From Leisingera aquimarina DSM 24565 (GTDB lineage Bacteria > Pseudomonadota > Alphaproteobacteria > Rhodobacterales > Rhodobacteraceae): DNA of 64,000 nucleotides. Below are positions 17,558 to 27,419 of this stretch, in pieces. The position numbers and the translations under genes were made by a program. The notes beneath the pieces were generated by a model that saw nothing but the letters and a program-made list of their open reading frames with translations, was not told where the DNA came from and did not search any database. The stretch is from assembly GCF_000473165.1 (NCBI RefSeq), contig NZ_KI421504.1:3138094-3202093 (forward strand), in the 5' to 3' direction. Numbering within the stretch: position 1 is the first letter of the stretch; each line of letters opens with the position of its first letter.

Positions 17558-18727
17558 TTAGGCCGCGTCGATCAGCACCAGATCGTCGGCGGTAAAGGTT
17601 TCGCCCGCCCCCAGCAGCCGGGCCACAACCTCGCCCTGCTGCAGGATCAGCGCATCGCCGGTTTCCGTATCATTTTCAACGCTGTAGTCGTCAGCATTCA
17701 CGGTTTCGCTGCCATTGTCAAAGACCAGCTGAACCACGTCTTCGCCGGCTGTGTAGTCGGTGATGGTGATGACACCGGTTGCGTCCTGCGACATGTACAG
17801 GCTGAAGTCATCCTGACCCTCGCCGCCGGTTCCGGTATCGTCGGCCCCCATCAGCAGGAAATCATTGCCCGCGCCGCCATCCAGCGTATCGGCGCCGTCA
17901 TCCGCCTTGGAGAAGCCGACGCCCTCAAGCGTTGATCCCTCCTCCTGGTCGCGCAGGCTGGCAATCTCTTCCGGCGTCAGGTCCCGTGTCAGGTTTACTC
18001 CGCTCAGGGCATCATTGCCGGCGCCGCCGTTCAAAATATCCGCGCCGTCGCCGCCGATCAGGTCGTCATCCCAGGCGCCGCCGTCCAGCGTATCGTTGCC
18101 GTCGTCCCCGAACAGAACGTCAATGCCGCCATCGCCTGCCAGCGAGTCGTTTCCGGCACCGCCATAGGCTATGTCGTGAAATTCGCCGCCGGAGACAGTG
18201 TCATTGCCTTCGCCGCCATAGGCCACATCTTTTCCTGCACCGGCAATCAGCACGTCGTTTCCGATACCGCCTGTCAGGCTGTCATAGCCCAAGCCGCCAA
18301 CCAGCGAGTCGTTCCAGTCGCCGCCGTCCAGCGTATCGTTGCCGCCTTCGCCGAAAATCGTGTCGAGGCCGCCGTCGCCGGACAGAACGTCATTGCCGTT
18401 GCCGCCGTAAATCAGATCATGAAACGCACCGCCGGACACGGTGTCGCTGCCGTCGCCTGCCAGGACGGTGTCTTTGCCCTCGCTGCCAGAGATTTGATCA
18501 TTGCCGCCGCCGGATTGCACCCGGTCGGCCCCGGTTCCTGCGTCCAAAACATCGTCTTCGTCGCCCAGGATAAGATCATCCGGGCCGTCCGTGCCAACGT
18601 TATCCGGCAGTACTGGTTCAGGGTTTTCGTCAATGGGATCAGGCTCGGGCGCGTTATCATCGCCGTCGTCAAAGCTGATCGCCAGGCCGGCAACTGCCAA
18701 TGTGCTTAAAACAAGTGCGCCAATCAT
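17558..18727 (-). CDS. RTX-like calcium-binding repeat protein with hydrophobic N-terminus
   Basis: The 389-residue acidic protein begins with a hydrophobic segment (MIGALVLSTLAVAGLAIS) and a Pro/Asp/Glu linker. Residues about 50-245 form an array of nonapeptide-type repeats (GGNGNDVLSGDGGLDTIFG style, with variants such as GGAFHDLIYGG). A non-repeat insert follows (LTPEEIASLRDQEE), then one further repeat and a C-terminal domain ending in GEVVARLLGAGETFTADDL. The repeats would fold as Ca2+-loaded beta-rolls. Classical RTX exoproteins lack an N-terminal signal, so the hydrophobic start suggests a membrane-anchored or Sec-exported variant. The start is supported by GGGGGA 4 nt upstream. Its closest relatives here are the gene at 18895-19797 and the fragment at 1-308. 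Confidence 0.85.
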   Translation of the reverse strand: MIGALVLSTLAVAGLAISFDDGDDNAPEPDPIDENPEPVLPDNVGTDGPDDLILGDEDDVLDAGTGADRVQSGGGNDQISGSEGKDTVLAGDGSDTVSGGAFHDLIYGGNGNDVLSGDGGLDTIFGEGGNDTLDGGDWNDSLVGGLGYDSLTGGIGNDVLIAGAGKDVAYGGEGNDTVSGGEFHDIAYGGAGNDSLAGDGGIDVLFGDDGNDTLDGGAWDDDLIGGDGADILNGGAGNDALSGVNLTRDLTPEEIASLRDQEEGSTLEGVGFSKADDGADTLDGGAGNDFLLMGADDTGTGGEGQDDFSLYMSQDATGVITITDYTAGEDVVQLVFDNGSETVNADDYSVENDTETGDALILQQGEVVARLLGAGETFTADDLVLIDAA

Positions 18728-18894
18728 TTAGTCCCCCAAAAGTAGAAAGCTGAAATTCGCTACAACTCAGCTACGGAAATTCCTCAAATTGGTCCAGATT
18801 TTGTTGTGAATTTGCCTAAAAATTGCCGTAAACGGTATGTCCCCAAATATGAAACAATAGTCAGGGCTGCAGTTGCATGCACAATCCGATGGTA

Positions 18895-19797
18895 TTACAG
18901 GCCTGGTTGGCCCGCATTTGCGGATGCATTGCCCGAAAAGCCCAGGTCTTCCAAGACAAAACCGTCTCCGGCCCCCTTCAGCCTTGCAACCAGTTTCCCA
19001 TCCGCCAGGACAAGCGCATCGCCGCTGTCTTCCTCATGCTGGACGCTGAAGTCACCGGAATTCCCGCCAGCTACCCGAACAGTATCGGCTCCGGCCTCAA
19101 AATCCTCGATCGTGGCTACGCCGGTTGTGCCCTGGTCGAGGTGCAGTTCGAACACGTCCTTGCCGCTGCCCCCATGGGCGGAGTCCCCTGCCCCCAAGGC
19201 TAGGAAATCATTGCCCTCGCCGCCGTCCAGAGTGTCTGCTTCGTCATCTGCCGACAGGGCAAAAATATTCTCCGCCAGCTCCGTGCCGTCGCGCAAGGAT
19301 TTCAGTGTCCCGGCATCCGGTTCCGGGTCCACGCTGGCCCCAAAGAGATTGTCGTTGCCGCGGCCGCCAGACAAGTCGTCCGAACCTTCCCCGCCAGCCA
19401 ATACATCGTCCCAGTCGCCGCCCATCAGCGTGTCGTCGCCGGTACCGCCAAACAGGATATCCTTGCCGCCTTCGCCGTCCAGCACATCCGCGCCCGCACC
19501 GCCCAGCAGAATGTCGTGGAATTCACCGCCTGACAGCTGGTCCGCGCCGCCCTCGCCTTGCAGGATGTCCAGCCCCAGGCCACCGGAAACCGTATCATCG
19601 CCGCCGCCGGCGCGCACCTGATCATTGCCGCTGCCGGCATCAATGCTGTCGGCCTCCTCGCCAAGCTGCAGGCGGTCTGAATGTTCCGTCGGCTCGGTGT
19701 CTGGCAGTTCCTCTTCCGGCAGCGGCAAGTCGAAGTCATAAGCACTTGCCGAGGCGCCGGCCAGCAACAAGACTCCCAGGATCAATGCTTCGTACAT
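18895..19797 (-). CDS. RTX-like calcium-binding repeat protein, paralogue
   Basis: The 300-residue acidic protein starts with a hydrophobic signal-like segment (MYEALILGVLLLAGASASA), then an acidic linker and glycine/aspartate repeats (about residues 45-150, GGEFHDILLGGAGADVLDG style). After an insert containing GTLKSLRDGTELAEN and a short second repeat block comes the shared C-terminal domain (ADGKLVARLKGAG). ATG 19797 is preferred over the upstream GTG at 19812 because a GGAG lies 9 nt before it. Domain order matches the neighbour at 17558-18727, so the pair is a tandem duplication that has diverged. Confidence 0.85.
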   Translation of the reverse strand: MYEALILGVLLLAGASASAYDFDLPLPEEELPDTEPTEHSDRLQLGEEADSIDAGSGNDQVRAGGGDDTVSGGLGLDILQGEGGADQLSGGEFHDILLGGAGADVLDGEGGKDILFGGTGDDTLMGGDWDDVLAGGEGSDDLSGGRGNDNLFGASVDPEPDAGTLKSLRDGTELAENIFALSADDEADTLDGGEGNDFLALGAGDSAHGGSGKDVFELHLDQGTTGVATIEDFEAGADTVRVAGGNSGDFSVQHEEDSGDALVLADGKLVARLKGAGDGFVLEDLGFSGNASANAGQPGL

Positions 19798-19981
19798 TCT
19801 GTGCTGCTCCACTGCTTCAGGACTTCTTCCCTGGCGGTGAAACTATCGCAGAGGGCCGCCGCGGACGAGCGCCGGGCAGCATGATTGCATGAAAAACAGT
19901 GTTTCCGGCGAGGCCGGCAAAGACCGGAAAGCGAACAAGATTTTGCCGCTTTCTTCCGCTCTGCGCAGGCGCAGGCCGATC

Positions 19982-20383
19982 TCAACCGGCCGGCTGGGCC
20001 TTTTCTTCGATTTCCTGCGCCAGCGCTTCGGTCCGGGCGGCCAGTTCGGCCAGGCTCTCAGTGACTTGCGGCGGCACGATCGGGACTTCGATCCGCTCAG
20101 GTTCCGGCGCGGGCATGGCCCGCAGATCCGCCAGCTCCTGATCACGCTCAGCCAGAACGGCCTCGACTTCCTTGATCCGGTCCTCGACCGCCGCGGTTTT
20201 GTCGGCCAGCATCAGCCCGGCCATCAGCAGCATCCGCGCCTCGGGCATCCGGCCGATCTGGTCCGACAGAACCTGCGCCTCGTCATCCAGCATCTTGGCA
20301 GCAGAATGCAGATAGCTTTCCTCACCCTCCTGGCAGGACACCTCAAAGCCGCGGCCGCCGATCATTATGGTCACTTCGGGCAT
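19982..20383 (-). CDS. zapA: Cell division protein ZapA
   Basis: ZapA crosslinks FtsZ filaments at the Z-ring. The 133-residue protein has the N-terminal ZapA globular domain (VTIMIGGRGFEVSC, then the ESYLHSAAKMLDDE helix) and a C-terminal coiled coil rich in Glu/Ala. Its start codon overlaps the stop of the upstream coiled-coil gene (TGATG) and GGGGAGGAAG precedes it, so the two proteins are coupled. Confidence 0.9.
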   Translation of the reverse strand: MPEVTIMIGGRGFEVSCQEGEESYLHSAAKMLDDEAQVLSDQIGRMPEARMLLMAGLMLADKTAAVEDRIKEVEAVLAERDQELADLRAMPAPEPERIEVPIVPPQVTESLAELAARTEALAQEIEEKAQPAG

Positions 20384-21216
20384 CAGACTTCCTCCCCTTC
20401 CGGCAGGTTGCGGGCATTGGCCAGGAGCGGTTCAAGTTTGGCCAGCACCGCATTGACCTGGGCCTGGTCACTGGCTTGCGCCGCGCGCAGGCCCTCGATC
20501 TCGGCTTCCATGGCCGTGTTGATCAGCCCGGCATCGCCCAGGCCTTGGGCATTTGCGTCGCGCAGCGCGGAATTGGAAGCACGCAGCTCCTCATTGGCCT
20601 GGCGCAATTGCTGCAGTTCGGTATCAAGCCGCAGCAGGGTTTCATTCTGGTGTTCAATCCCTGCGCTTATGTCCTGGGCAGGTGCCGCTTCCGCCGGCGC
20701 TGCCGCAGAAGCCAACGCGTCCTCCAGCTGGGCCTTCAGGCTGTCATTGGAAGCTTGGGCTTCAGACAGCTGGTCTTCCAGCGCTTCCTTGTCGCTGGCG
20801 GCGGTATTTGCCGCGGCCTCCAGCTCGCCTTTGAGACGCGCAACTTCGCCGCGCAGGGCTTCTTTTTCCGCCGGATCCCCGGCTTCGTTGCGCAACAGCT
20901 GCAACTCGGCTTCCATAGCTGCCACATCTTCATTTGCGGCGGGAGCCTGGTTTTCAGCCTCCTGCAGACGCGCGCGCAACACCTTCACCCGCTCTTCAAG
21001 CTGGGCATTGGCGAGCTTTTCTTCTTCCAGCGCCTGCTCAATCTCTGCCGTTGCCGCACCAGCCGCCGCCGCCTCCGCCGCTTTGGCAGCCTCGGCAGCA
21101 GCTTCCGCGGCCTTGGCATTATCCGCTTCGCGCGCGTCCTGCAGTGCTGCCGAGCCCGCGCCGATGCGCTCAAGCGCGGCCTGAATGCGGCCTTGCAATT
21201 CTTCAATCTGGTTCAT
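20383..21216 (-). CDS. ZauP-like coiled-coil protein, ZapA partner
   Basis: The 277-residue protein is almost entirely predicted coiled coil. An N-terminal helix (MNQIEELQGRIQAALERIG) is followed by a long Ala/Glu-rich heptad region and a C-terminal helix (QVNAVLAKLEPLLANARN). It lies immediately upstream of zapA with overlapping stop and start codons. In Caulobacter the gene upstream of zapA encodes ZauP, a coiled-coil protein that works with ZapA to focus the Z-ring. By position and architecture this is probably the counterpart; sequence identity could not be tested here. Confidence 0.65.
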   Translation of the reverse strand: MNQIEELQGRIQAALERIGAGSAALQDAREADNAKAAEAAAEAAKAAEAAAAGAATAEIEQALEEEKLANAQLEERVKVLRARLQEAENQAPAANEDVAAMEAELQLLRNEAGDPAEKEALRGEVARLKGELEAAANTAASDKEALEDQLSEAQASNDSLKAQLEDALASAAAPAEAAPAQDISAGIEHQNETLLRLDTELQQLRQANEELRASNSALRDANAQGLGDAGLINTAMEAEIEGLRAAQASDQAQVNAVLAKLEPLLANARNLPEGEEV

Positions 21217-21435
21217 GCCTGTCCCTCACCCGTCCACATCAGTGCCATATTCGTTCCGGCGCCCGCGCGAATCGCGCATCTGCCGCCGACATGGGCCAGT
21301 TCTTCCCTTTCAGGGATAAAACACCCCCCCTTGTCTTTCAACCACTTGCCGCGCCAACTTCGCGCAACATAGCAGACATAGGCGCAACCATGCTTGATCT
21401 TTGCGGCATCGCTGTTATTGAGCGCAGCAATTGCC

Positions 21436-21446
21436 TGTTAACGCCA
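21436..21446 (+). promoter_or_regulatory. TGTTAACGCCA half-site before tkt
   Basis: This 11-mer lies 14 bp upstream of the tkt GTG start. It matches the three GTTA(G/A)CGCCACCG repeats upstream of gap. It could be a half-site for the same carbon-metabolism regulator; a single half-site is weak evidence. Confidence 0.35.
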
Positions 21447-21459
21447 AAGGACGATCCAA

Positions 21460-23481
21460 GTGGACCTGACAGCCCTGCGCACCGCCAATCCCGACCATTG
21501 GAACAAGGCCGCCGCCATTCGCGCGCTGGCACTGGACGCCGTCGCCGCCGCCAATTCCGGCCACACCGGCATGCCGATCGGCATGGCCGACGTGGCGACC
21601 GTGCTGTTCGAAAAGCACCTCAAATTCGATGCATCCAACCCGCAGTGGCCGGACCGCGACCGGTTCATCCTGTCGGCGGGCCACGGCTCGATGTTGATCT
21701 ATTCGCTGCTGTACCTTGTCGGCGACCGCCAGGTCACCCTGGATCAGATCAAGAACTTCCGCCAGACAGGCGCGCTGACTGCGGGCCATCCGGAAAACTT
21801 CCTGCTGGATGCGGTTGAAACCACCACCGGCCCGCTGGGTCAGGGCATCTCCAACGCTGTCGGCTTTGCCATGGCCGAGGAAATGCAGCGCGCCCACTAC
21901 GGGCGTAAGGTCGTGGATCACCACACCTATGTGATCGCCGGCGACGGCTGCCTGATGGAGGGCATCAGCCAGGAGGCCATCGGCCTCGCCGGCCGCCACC
22001 AGCTGGGCAAGCTGATTGTCTTCTGGGACAACAACAACATCACCATCGACGGCACAGTTGAGCTTTCAGACCGCACCAACCAGGTGCAGCGTTTCAAGGC
22101 GTCGGGCTGGCAGGTGCTGGAAATCGATGGCCACGACCCCAAGGCCATCGACGAGGCCATCGAGGCCGCCAAGAAGTCCAAGAAGCCGTCGATGATTGCC
22201 TGCAAAACCCACATCGCCCTGGGCCACGCCGCACAGGACACCTCCAAGGGCCACGGCGCCCTGACCGATGCAGATCAGTTGAAGGCCGCCAAAGACGCCT
22301 ATGGCTGGACCGGCGGCGCGTTTGAGGTGCCCGCTGATATCAAATCCCAGTGGGAAGAGATCGGTGCGCGCGGCAAGTCCGAGCGCGAAGCCTGGGAAAC
22401 CCGCTTTGCCGAGCTGTCGTCGCAAAAGCAGGACCGTTTCAACCGCGCCTATGCCCTGGACGCGCCGAAAAAACTGTCGGCCGCTATCAAGGCGCTGAAA
22501 AAGCAGGTGAGCGAGGAGCAGCCCAAAGTTGCCACCCGCAAATCCTCGGAAATGGCGTTGGCCGTTATCAACCCCTTGATGCCGGAAACCGTGGGCGGCT
22601 CGGCTGACCTTACCGGCTCCAACAACACCAAGACCGGCGACCTGGGCACCTTCGACACCGACAACCGCAAGGGCCGCTATGTCTATTGGGGCATCCGCGA
22701 GCACGGCATGGCTGCCGCGATGAACGGCATGGTGCTGCACGGCGGTGTGCGTGCTTATGGCGGCACCTTCTTCTGCTTCACCGACTATGCACGCCCGGCC
22801 ATGCGCCTGGCGGCCCTGTCGAAGATCCCGACCGTGTTTGTGATGACCCACGACTCGATCGGCGTCGGCGAAGACGGCCCGACCCACCAGCCGGTGGAGC
22901 ATCTGGCGATCTGCCGCGCGACCCCGAACACCTATGTGTTCCGCCCCGCAGACACGGTTGAGACCGCAGAGGCCTGGGAAATCGCCCTCACCTCCAAGGA
23001 CACCCCCTCGGTGATGACCCTGACCCGTCAGAACCTGCCCACCGTCCGGACCGAGCACAAGCTGACCAACATGGTCGAAAAAGGCGCCTATGTGCTGGCC
23101 GAAGCTGAGGGTAAGCGACAGGTTATCCTGATCGCCACCGGCTCCGAGGTCTCCGTCGCGATGGAAGCCAAGGCCAAGCTGGAAGCCGAAGGCATCGGCA
23201 CCCGCGTCGTCTCCATGCCCTGCATGGAACTGTTTGCCGCGCAGGACGAAGCCTACCGCCGCAAGGTCCTGCCCGCAGGCCCGGTCCGCGTCGGCATCGA
23301 GGCCGCTGTCCGCGACGGCGGCTGGGACCGCTGGCTGCTGGGCGAGCGCGGTCAGGAGAAGAAAGCCGCATTTGTCGGCATGGACCGCTTCGGCGCCTCT
23401 GCCCCCGCAGGCGAGCTGTTCGAGCGCTTCGGTATTACTGCCGAGGGCACCGTTGCCAAGGTGAAAGAGCTGCTGGGCTGA
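21460..23481 (+). CDS. tkt: Transketolase
   Basis: Transketolase moves two-carbon units between sugar phosphates in the pentose phosphate and Calvin-type pathways using TPP and Mg2+. The 673-residue protein has the TPP motif [13 protein letters not shown] with the downstream [11 protein letters not shown], the central RFGEHG-region equivalent [15 protein letters not shown], and a C-terminal domain ending [11 protein letters not shown]. It starts with GTG, with AAAGGA 9 nt upstream. A displaced copy of its last 50 or so codons lies about 1 kb downstream. Confidence 0.96.
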   Translation: MDLTALRTANPDHWNKAAAIRALALDAVAAANSGHTGMPIGMADVATVLFEKHLKFDASNPQWPDRDRFILSAGHGSMLIYSLLYLVGDRQVTLDQIKNFRQTGALTAGHPENFLLDAVETTTGPLGQGISNAVGFAMAEEMQRAHYGRKVVDHHTYVIAGDGCLMEGISQEAIGLAGRHQLGKLIVFWDNNNITIDGTVELSDRTNQVQRFKASGWQVLEIDGHDPKAIDEAIEAAKKSKKPSMIACKTHIALGHAAQDTSKGHGALTDADQLKAAKDAYGWTGGAFEVPADIKSQWEEIGARGKSEREAWETRFAELSSQKQDRFNRAYALDAPKKLSAAIKALKKQVSEEQPKVATRKSSEMALAVINPLMPETVGGSADLTGSNNTKTGDLGTFDTDNRKGRYVYWGIREHGMAAAMNGMVLHGGVRAYGGTFFCFTDYARPAMRLAALSKIPTVFVMTHDSIGVGEDGPTHQPVEHLAICRATPNTYVFRPADTVETAEAWEIALTSKDTPSVMTLTRQNLPTVRTEHKLTNMVEKGAYVLAEAEGKRQVILIATGSEVSVAMEAKAKLEAEGIGTRVVSMPCMELFAAQDEAYRRKVLPAGPVRVGIEAAVRDGGWDRWLLGERGQEKKAAFVGMDRFGASAPAGELFERFGITAEGTVAKVKELLG

Positions 23482-23508
23482 TCAGGCCCCAACTGCAAAT
23501 TGACCAGG

Positions 23509-23543
23509 GAAAGGACGTCAGCTGCTGGCGTCCTTTCTTTTTT
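23509..23543 (+). terminator. Rho-independent terminator after tkt
   Basis: A 9-bp stem (23509-23517 and 23529-23537) with an 11-nt loop is followed by six Ts, 28 bp after the tkt stop. Confidence 0.8.
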
Positions 23544-23583
23544 GGGGGGCTATGCAGCAATGGCAGCTGCCGGTGCCGGGCGG

Positions 23584-24138
23584 CTACTGCATCTTGGCCT
23601 CTTTCAGTACTTGAAACTCTCCTGATTCAAGCACCCGGGTATTGTTGCCCACCAGGTCAAAGGGGGTTTCTCCCATGTCGTTTACGGCTGCAGGATCCGC
23701 ACCGGAATCCAGCAGCACCCGGATGGTCTCCGGCCGCCCCCATTTCGCCACCCCGTGCAGCGGCGTCCAGTTGTTGGCTGTGCGTGCATTGGGATCGGCT
23801 CCGGCCTTGAGCAGAACCAGCACATTCTCGGGCCCCGCGACGGCCGAGACAAAATGGATCGGTTTTCGGTCGAGAGAATCAGGCGCTCCTACAACCGCGC
23901 CGGCTGCAAGCAATGCCTGAATGGCTTCCGGGCTGGCGGAAGCTGCAAAATGCAGCGGAGACCGTCCCATCGATCCCTGTGCATTTACATCTTCGCCCCC
24001 TGCAATCAGCTGCTGGATGTCGGCCGGTGTCGCGCTTTGATAGAACTCCGGCTTGCACAGCATGCCGCAGGTTTCCTCTGCAACGGCATAAGGGGCGGAT
24101 ACGAGTAAAGCTACGGTGCCAAGGATTGATTTTTTCAC
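23584..24138 (-). CDS. Exported ankyrin-repeat protein
   Basis: The 184-residue protein has a Sec signal peptide (MKKSILGTVALLVSAPYAVA, cleavage near residue 20) and then about four ankyrin repeats (GRSPLHFAASASPEAIQALL, then KPIHFVSAV, then WTPLHGVAKWG). A cysteine pair sits near the mature N-terminus (ETCGMLC). It starts with GTG, with GAGGGA 6 nt upstream. Ankyrin repeats mediate protein binding; the partner is unknown. The gene sits between the intact tkt and a displaced copy of the tkt 3' end, so it may be carried by a small inserted segment. Confidence 0.82.
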   Translation of the reverse strand: MKKSILGTVALLVSAPYAVAEETCGMLCKPEFYQSATPADIQQLIAGGEDVNAQGSMGRSPLHFAASASPEAIQALLAAGAVVGAPDSLDRKPIHFVSAVAGPENVLVLLKAGADPNARTANNWTPLHGVAKWGRPETIRVLLDSGADPAAVNDMGETPFDLVGNNTRVLESGEFQVLKEAKMQ

Positions 24139-24443
24139 AGTGGATCCCTCTAAAAAGAAACAAGAACAAGCCAGCCGGAAGCTGCGGACACAACCCGGCG
24201 TGCACCGCCAGGCGCTGGCTGCTGCAGCCAGGCTGGAACCCGCCGCGCATTAGAGCCGGCAGAGATTATCTGCCGGTAAATTCCCTGCCGGATTGATCTG
24301 GACGATCCGCCACGCGGTGCCGGACACTGGTATGTTCCACCCAGCGGGCACTTAGGAAACTGCCAAGGATACGCCCGGTGCAATGGAAGCCGGGGCAAAG
24401 CCGGAAGCCCAAGGCACCCAGGCGGTTTGTGCACAACGGCGCC

Positions 24444-24602
24444 CGGGACCGCTGGCTGCCGGGTGAGCGCGGCCAGGAGAAGAAAGCTGGTTTCGTCGGC
24501 ATGGACCGCTTCGGCGCCTCCGCCCCCGCAGGCGAACTGTTCCAGCGCTTCGGCATCACTGCCGAGGGCACGGTCGCCAAGGTGAAAGAACTGCTGGGCT
24601 GA
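24444..24602 (+). pseudogene. Displaced duplicate of the transketolase C-terminus
   Basis: The last 52 codons, from [17 protein letters not shown] to the stop, match the tkt C-terminus with only four amino-acid changes. Several synonymous differences also exist, and upstream of about 24444 the similarity stops abruptly. The frame has no plausible start of its own. It is a decayed second tkt copy or the original gene end displaced by an insertion. A strong terminator follows 25 bp later. Confidence 0.85.
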
Positions 24603-24626
24603 GGCCCTTCAAATACCAGAAACAGA

Positions 24627-24655
24627 AAAGGGCTCCTCTCGGAGCCCTTTTTTTT
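24627..24655 (+). terminator. Terminator after the tkt remnant
   Basis: A perfect 10-bp stem (24627-24636 and 24641-24650) with a TCTC loop ends in eight Ts. It is stronger than the one behind the intact tkt, as if it were the gene's original terminator. Confidence 0.88.
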
Positions 24656-24668
24656 CGATTTGAACCTC

Positions 24669-25082
24669 CTATTGGGCGTTGTCAGGTTCCAAGGTTTTCT
24701 TCAACGCATCATAGGCTTTCTGTGCGTAGTCCAGACGCAGTTCATAGCTACCATTGGCGACGATGAATTCTGGAGGTTGTATCTCTGCAGCAAGAAAAGC
24801 TTGCGTCATTTGAGTGCCGGAAAGCGGGATGTAGTCTGAAGACTCGCCGCTGAATTTGTTGAACAACCGGCCTCCGAACCAGCCGCTGCGGTCTTGCGCC
24901 TGTTTGGCAGAATGCAAGCGGAAGTGAAGAAAACCGTACAACTGTTTCACATCCATAGGTGCGAGGTCCGCAGCCTTGCTTAGTGCCGAGAGCAAAGACG
25001 CCGTTCCGCCTGTCGCTATTTCACCTGCTGCAACCTGGTTTGGAGTTGGACCGGAAAGAATTTTGATAATTGGTTTCTTCAA
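24669..25082 (-). CDS. Hypothetical protein
   Basis: A 137-residue frame with a TTG start (AGGA upstream) and normal composition. It has no signal peptide or membrane helix. It contains a mixed helical middle (VKQLYGFLHFRLHSAKQAQD) and a helical C-terminus (RLDYAQKAYDALKKTLEP). I recognise no family. Its base composition looks less GC-rich than the neighbours, and it sits just beyond the displaced tkt end, so it may be an acquired gene. Confidence 0.5.
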   Translation of the reverse strand: MKKPIIKILSGPTPNQVAAGEIATGGTASLLSALSKAADLAPMDVKQLYGFLHFRLHSAKQAQDRSGWFGGRLFNKFSGESSDYIPLSGTQMTQAFLAAEIQPPEFIVANGSYELRLDYAQKAYDALKKTLEPDNAQ

Positions 25083-25123
25083 AAGCGCATCCTGAATCTT
25101 TTGTTAATCGTGACTAGTCTCTT

Positions 25124-26095
25124 TCAGTGACCCGCAGGTTTCCCTGACACAGCTGCAATCACCGGCCCGATCACCTTGGTCGCCAACGGGATTAGAACCA
25201 GCCCCCAAGCAACACCAAAAACCCCGTCCATCGCCGCCTTGGCGCTCCATTCGGCAAATCCGGTCCAGCCCTCAGGCACCGCGCGGCCGACGGCATAGGC
25301 CCAGTCGTGGATGTGATGGCCGAGCCAGCCAAAGCCCAGCACCTCCAGCCCGTGGATGATGATGGAGCCGCCAACCCACAGCATCGCCGCAGTGCCGACC
25401 ACCGACAGGATCCACATCAGCACCGGCATGAACTTGACCAGCCCGCGCCCCAGCCCGCGGCCAACGGGCGTCGGCGCGTTCTTGGTCAGATACAGCCCCA
25501 CATCATCCATCTTCACGATCAGCGCGACGGAGCCGTAAACTGCCAGCGTCACCCCAACAGCCACTACTGCCAGCGTCGCCGCCTGCATCCAGACATTGGG
25601 CGCTTCGATCGCGGCCAGCGCGATGGTCATGATCTCGGCGGACAGGATGAAATCGGTCTTGATCGCGCCCTTGATCTTCTGCTCTTCCAGATGGCCGGGA
25701 TCCTTGATGCTCATATCCTCATCAATCGCGTGGCTGGCATGCGGGAACAGGACATGGAAAATTTTTTCCGCCCCTTCAAAACACAGATAGCTGCCGCCCA
25801 GCATCAATAGCGGCGTGATCAGCCAAGGCGCAAAATTGGCCAGCAGCATCGCCACCGGCATCAGCAGGATCAGCTTGTTGAACAGCGACCCGCGGGTGAT
25901 GCGCCAGATGATCGGCAGCTCCCGCGCCGGCGCAAACCCCTGCAGGTATTTTGGTGTCACCGCCGCGTCGTCGATGATCACGCCTGCGGTCTTGGCCCCG
26001 GCCTTGCCCGCCGCGGCTGCCACGTCATCGACCGAGGCCGCCGCCACTTTGGCAATCCCCGCCACGTCATCCAGAAGCGCCAGCAATCCGCTCAT
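25124..26095 (-). CDS. DUF808 (YedI-like) multi-pass membrane protein
   Basis: The protein begins MSGLLALLDDVAGIAKVAAA and contains AGVIIDDAAVTPKY, both characteristic of the DUF808 family. At least six hydrophobic helices follow, including LLMPVAMLLANFAPWLITPL and FMPVLMWILSVVGTAAMLWV. ATG 26095 is chosen over the longer frame to 26206 because the family starts here and GAGGGA precedes it. Members are inner-membrane proteins of unknown function (E. coli YedI). Confidence 0.88.
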   Translation of the reverse strand: MSGLLALLDDVAGIAKVAAASVDDVAAAAGKAGAKTAGVIIDDAAVTPKYLQGFAPARELPIIWRITRGSLFNKLILLMPVAMLLANFAPWLITPLLMLGGSYLCFEGAEKIFHVLFPHASHAIDEDMSIKDPGHLEEQKIKGAIKTDFILSAEIMTIALAAIEAPNVWMQAATLAVVAVGVTLAVYGSVALIVKMDDVGLYLTKNAPTPVGRGLGRGLVKFMPVLMWILSVVGTAAMLWVGGSIIIHGLEVLGFGWLGHHIHDWAYAVGRAVPEGWTGFAEWSAKAAMDGVFGVAWGLVLIPLATKVIGPVIAAVSGKPAGH

Positions 26096-26162
26096 GCCAA
26101 ATCCCTCAAATCCTGTCCGCGTTTGATGCGCAATCTGCCCGCTTCCGCGCCGCAGCACAAGC

Positions 26163-26248
26163 GTTAGCGCCACCGCCCGCGCCCGGCAGATTTCCGTTAA
26201 CGCCACCGCCGCAAACCGTTAGCGCCACCGTTCGGATTTTGCGCTAAC
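26163..26248. promoter_or_regulatory. Array of GTTAGCGC half-sites upstream of gap
   Basis: Three direct copies of GTTA(G/A)CGCCACCG start at 26163, 26196 and 26218. A fourth, inverted half-site GCGCTAAC lies at 26241-26248. Copy spacing is 33 and 22 bp, i.e. three and two helical turns. The half-site matches the palindrome GTTAGCGCTAAC that I recall for the alphaproteobacterial LacI-type regulator CceR of central carbon metabolism. The array ends 93 bp before the gap start. Binding by such a regulator is inference. Confidence 0.6.
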
Positions 26249-26341
26249 AGTTTCATTTAATGCCGCTTTTACCTCTTTAGACCACATCAGCCCCGGTCTA
26301 TATGGCGGTCAAAGGTTTTTGCTCGCTTGGAGACGTAACTC

Positions 26342-27343
<1,002 letters not shown>

Positions 27344-27368
27344 TCCCGGCCTAACCTCTTGAGACTTC

Positions 27369-27405
27369 ACGCCCGCTCAGGTTATCTGGGCGGGCGTTTT
27401 CTTTT
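27369..27405 (+). terminator. Terminator after gap
   Basis: A 12-bp stem (27369-27380 and 27386-27397, one G-U pair) with a 5-nt loop is followed by a broken T-tract. It lies between gap and the downstream small ORF. Confidence 0.8.
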
Positions 27406-27419
27406 GCGGCGGAGCCCCG

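Noticed and set aside
17600-19700. Periodic DNA repeats suggestive of a CRISPR or minisatellite
   Set aside because: The periodicity comes from glycine/aspartate codon repeats of RTX proteins; units are too diverged and in frame with the ORFs.
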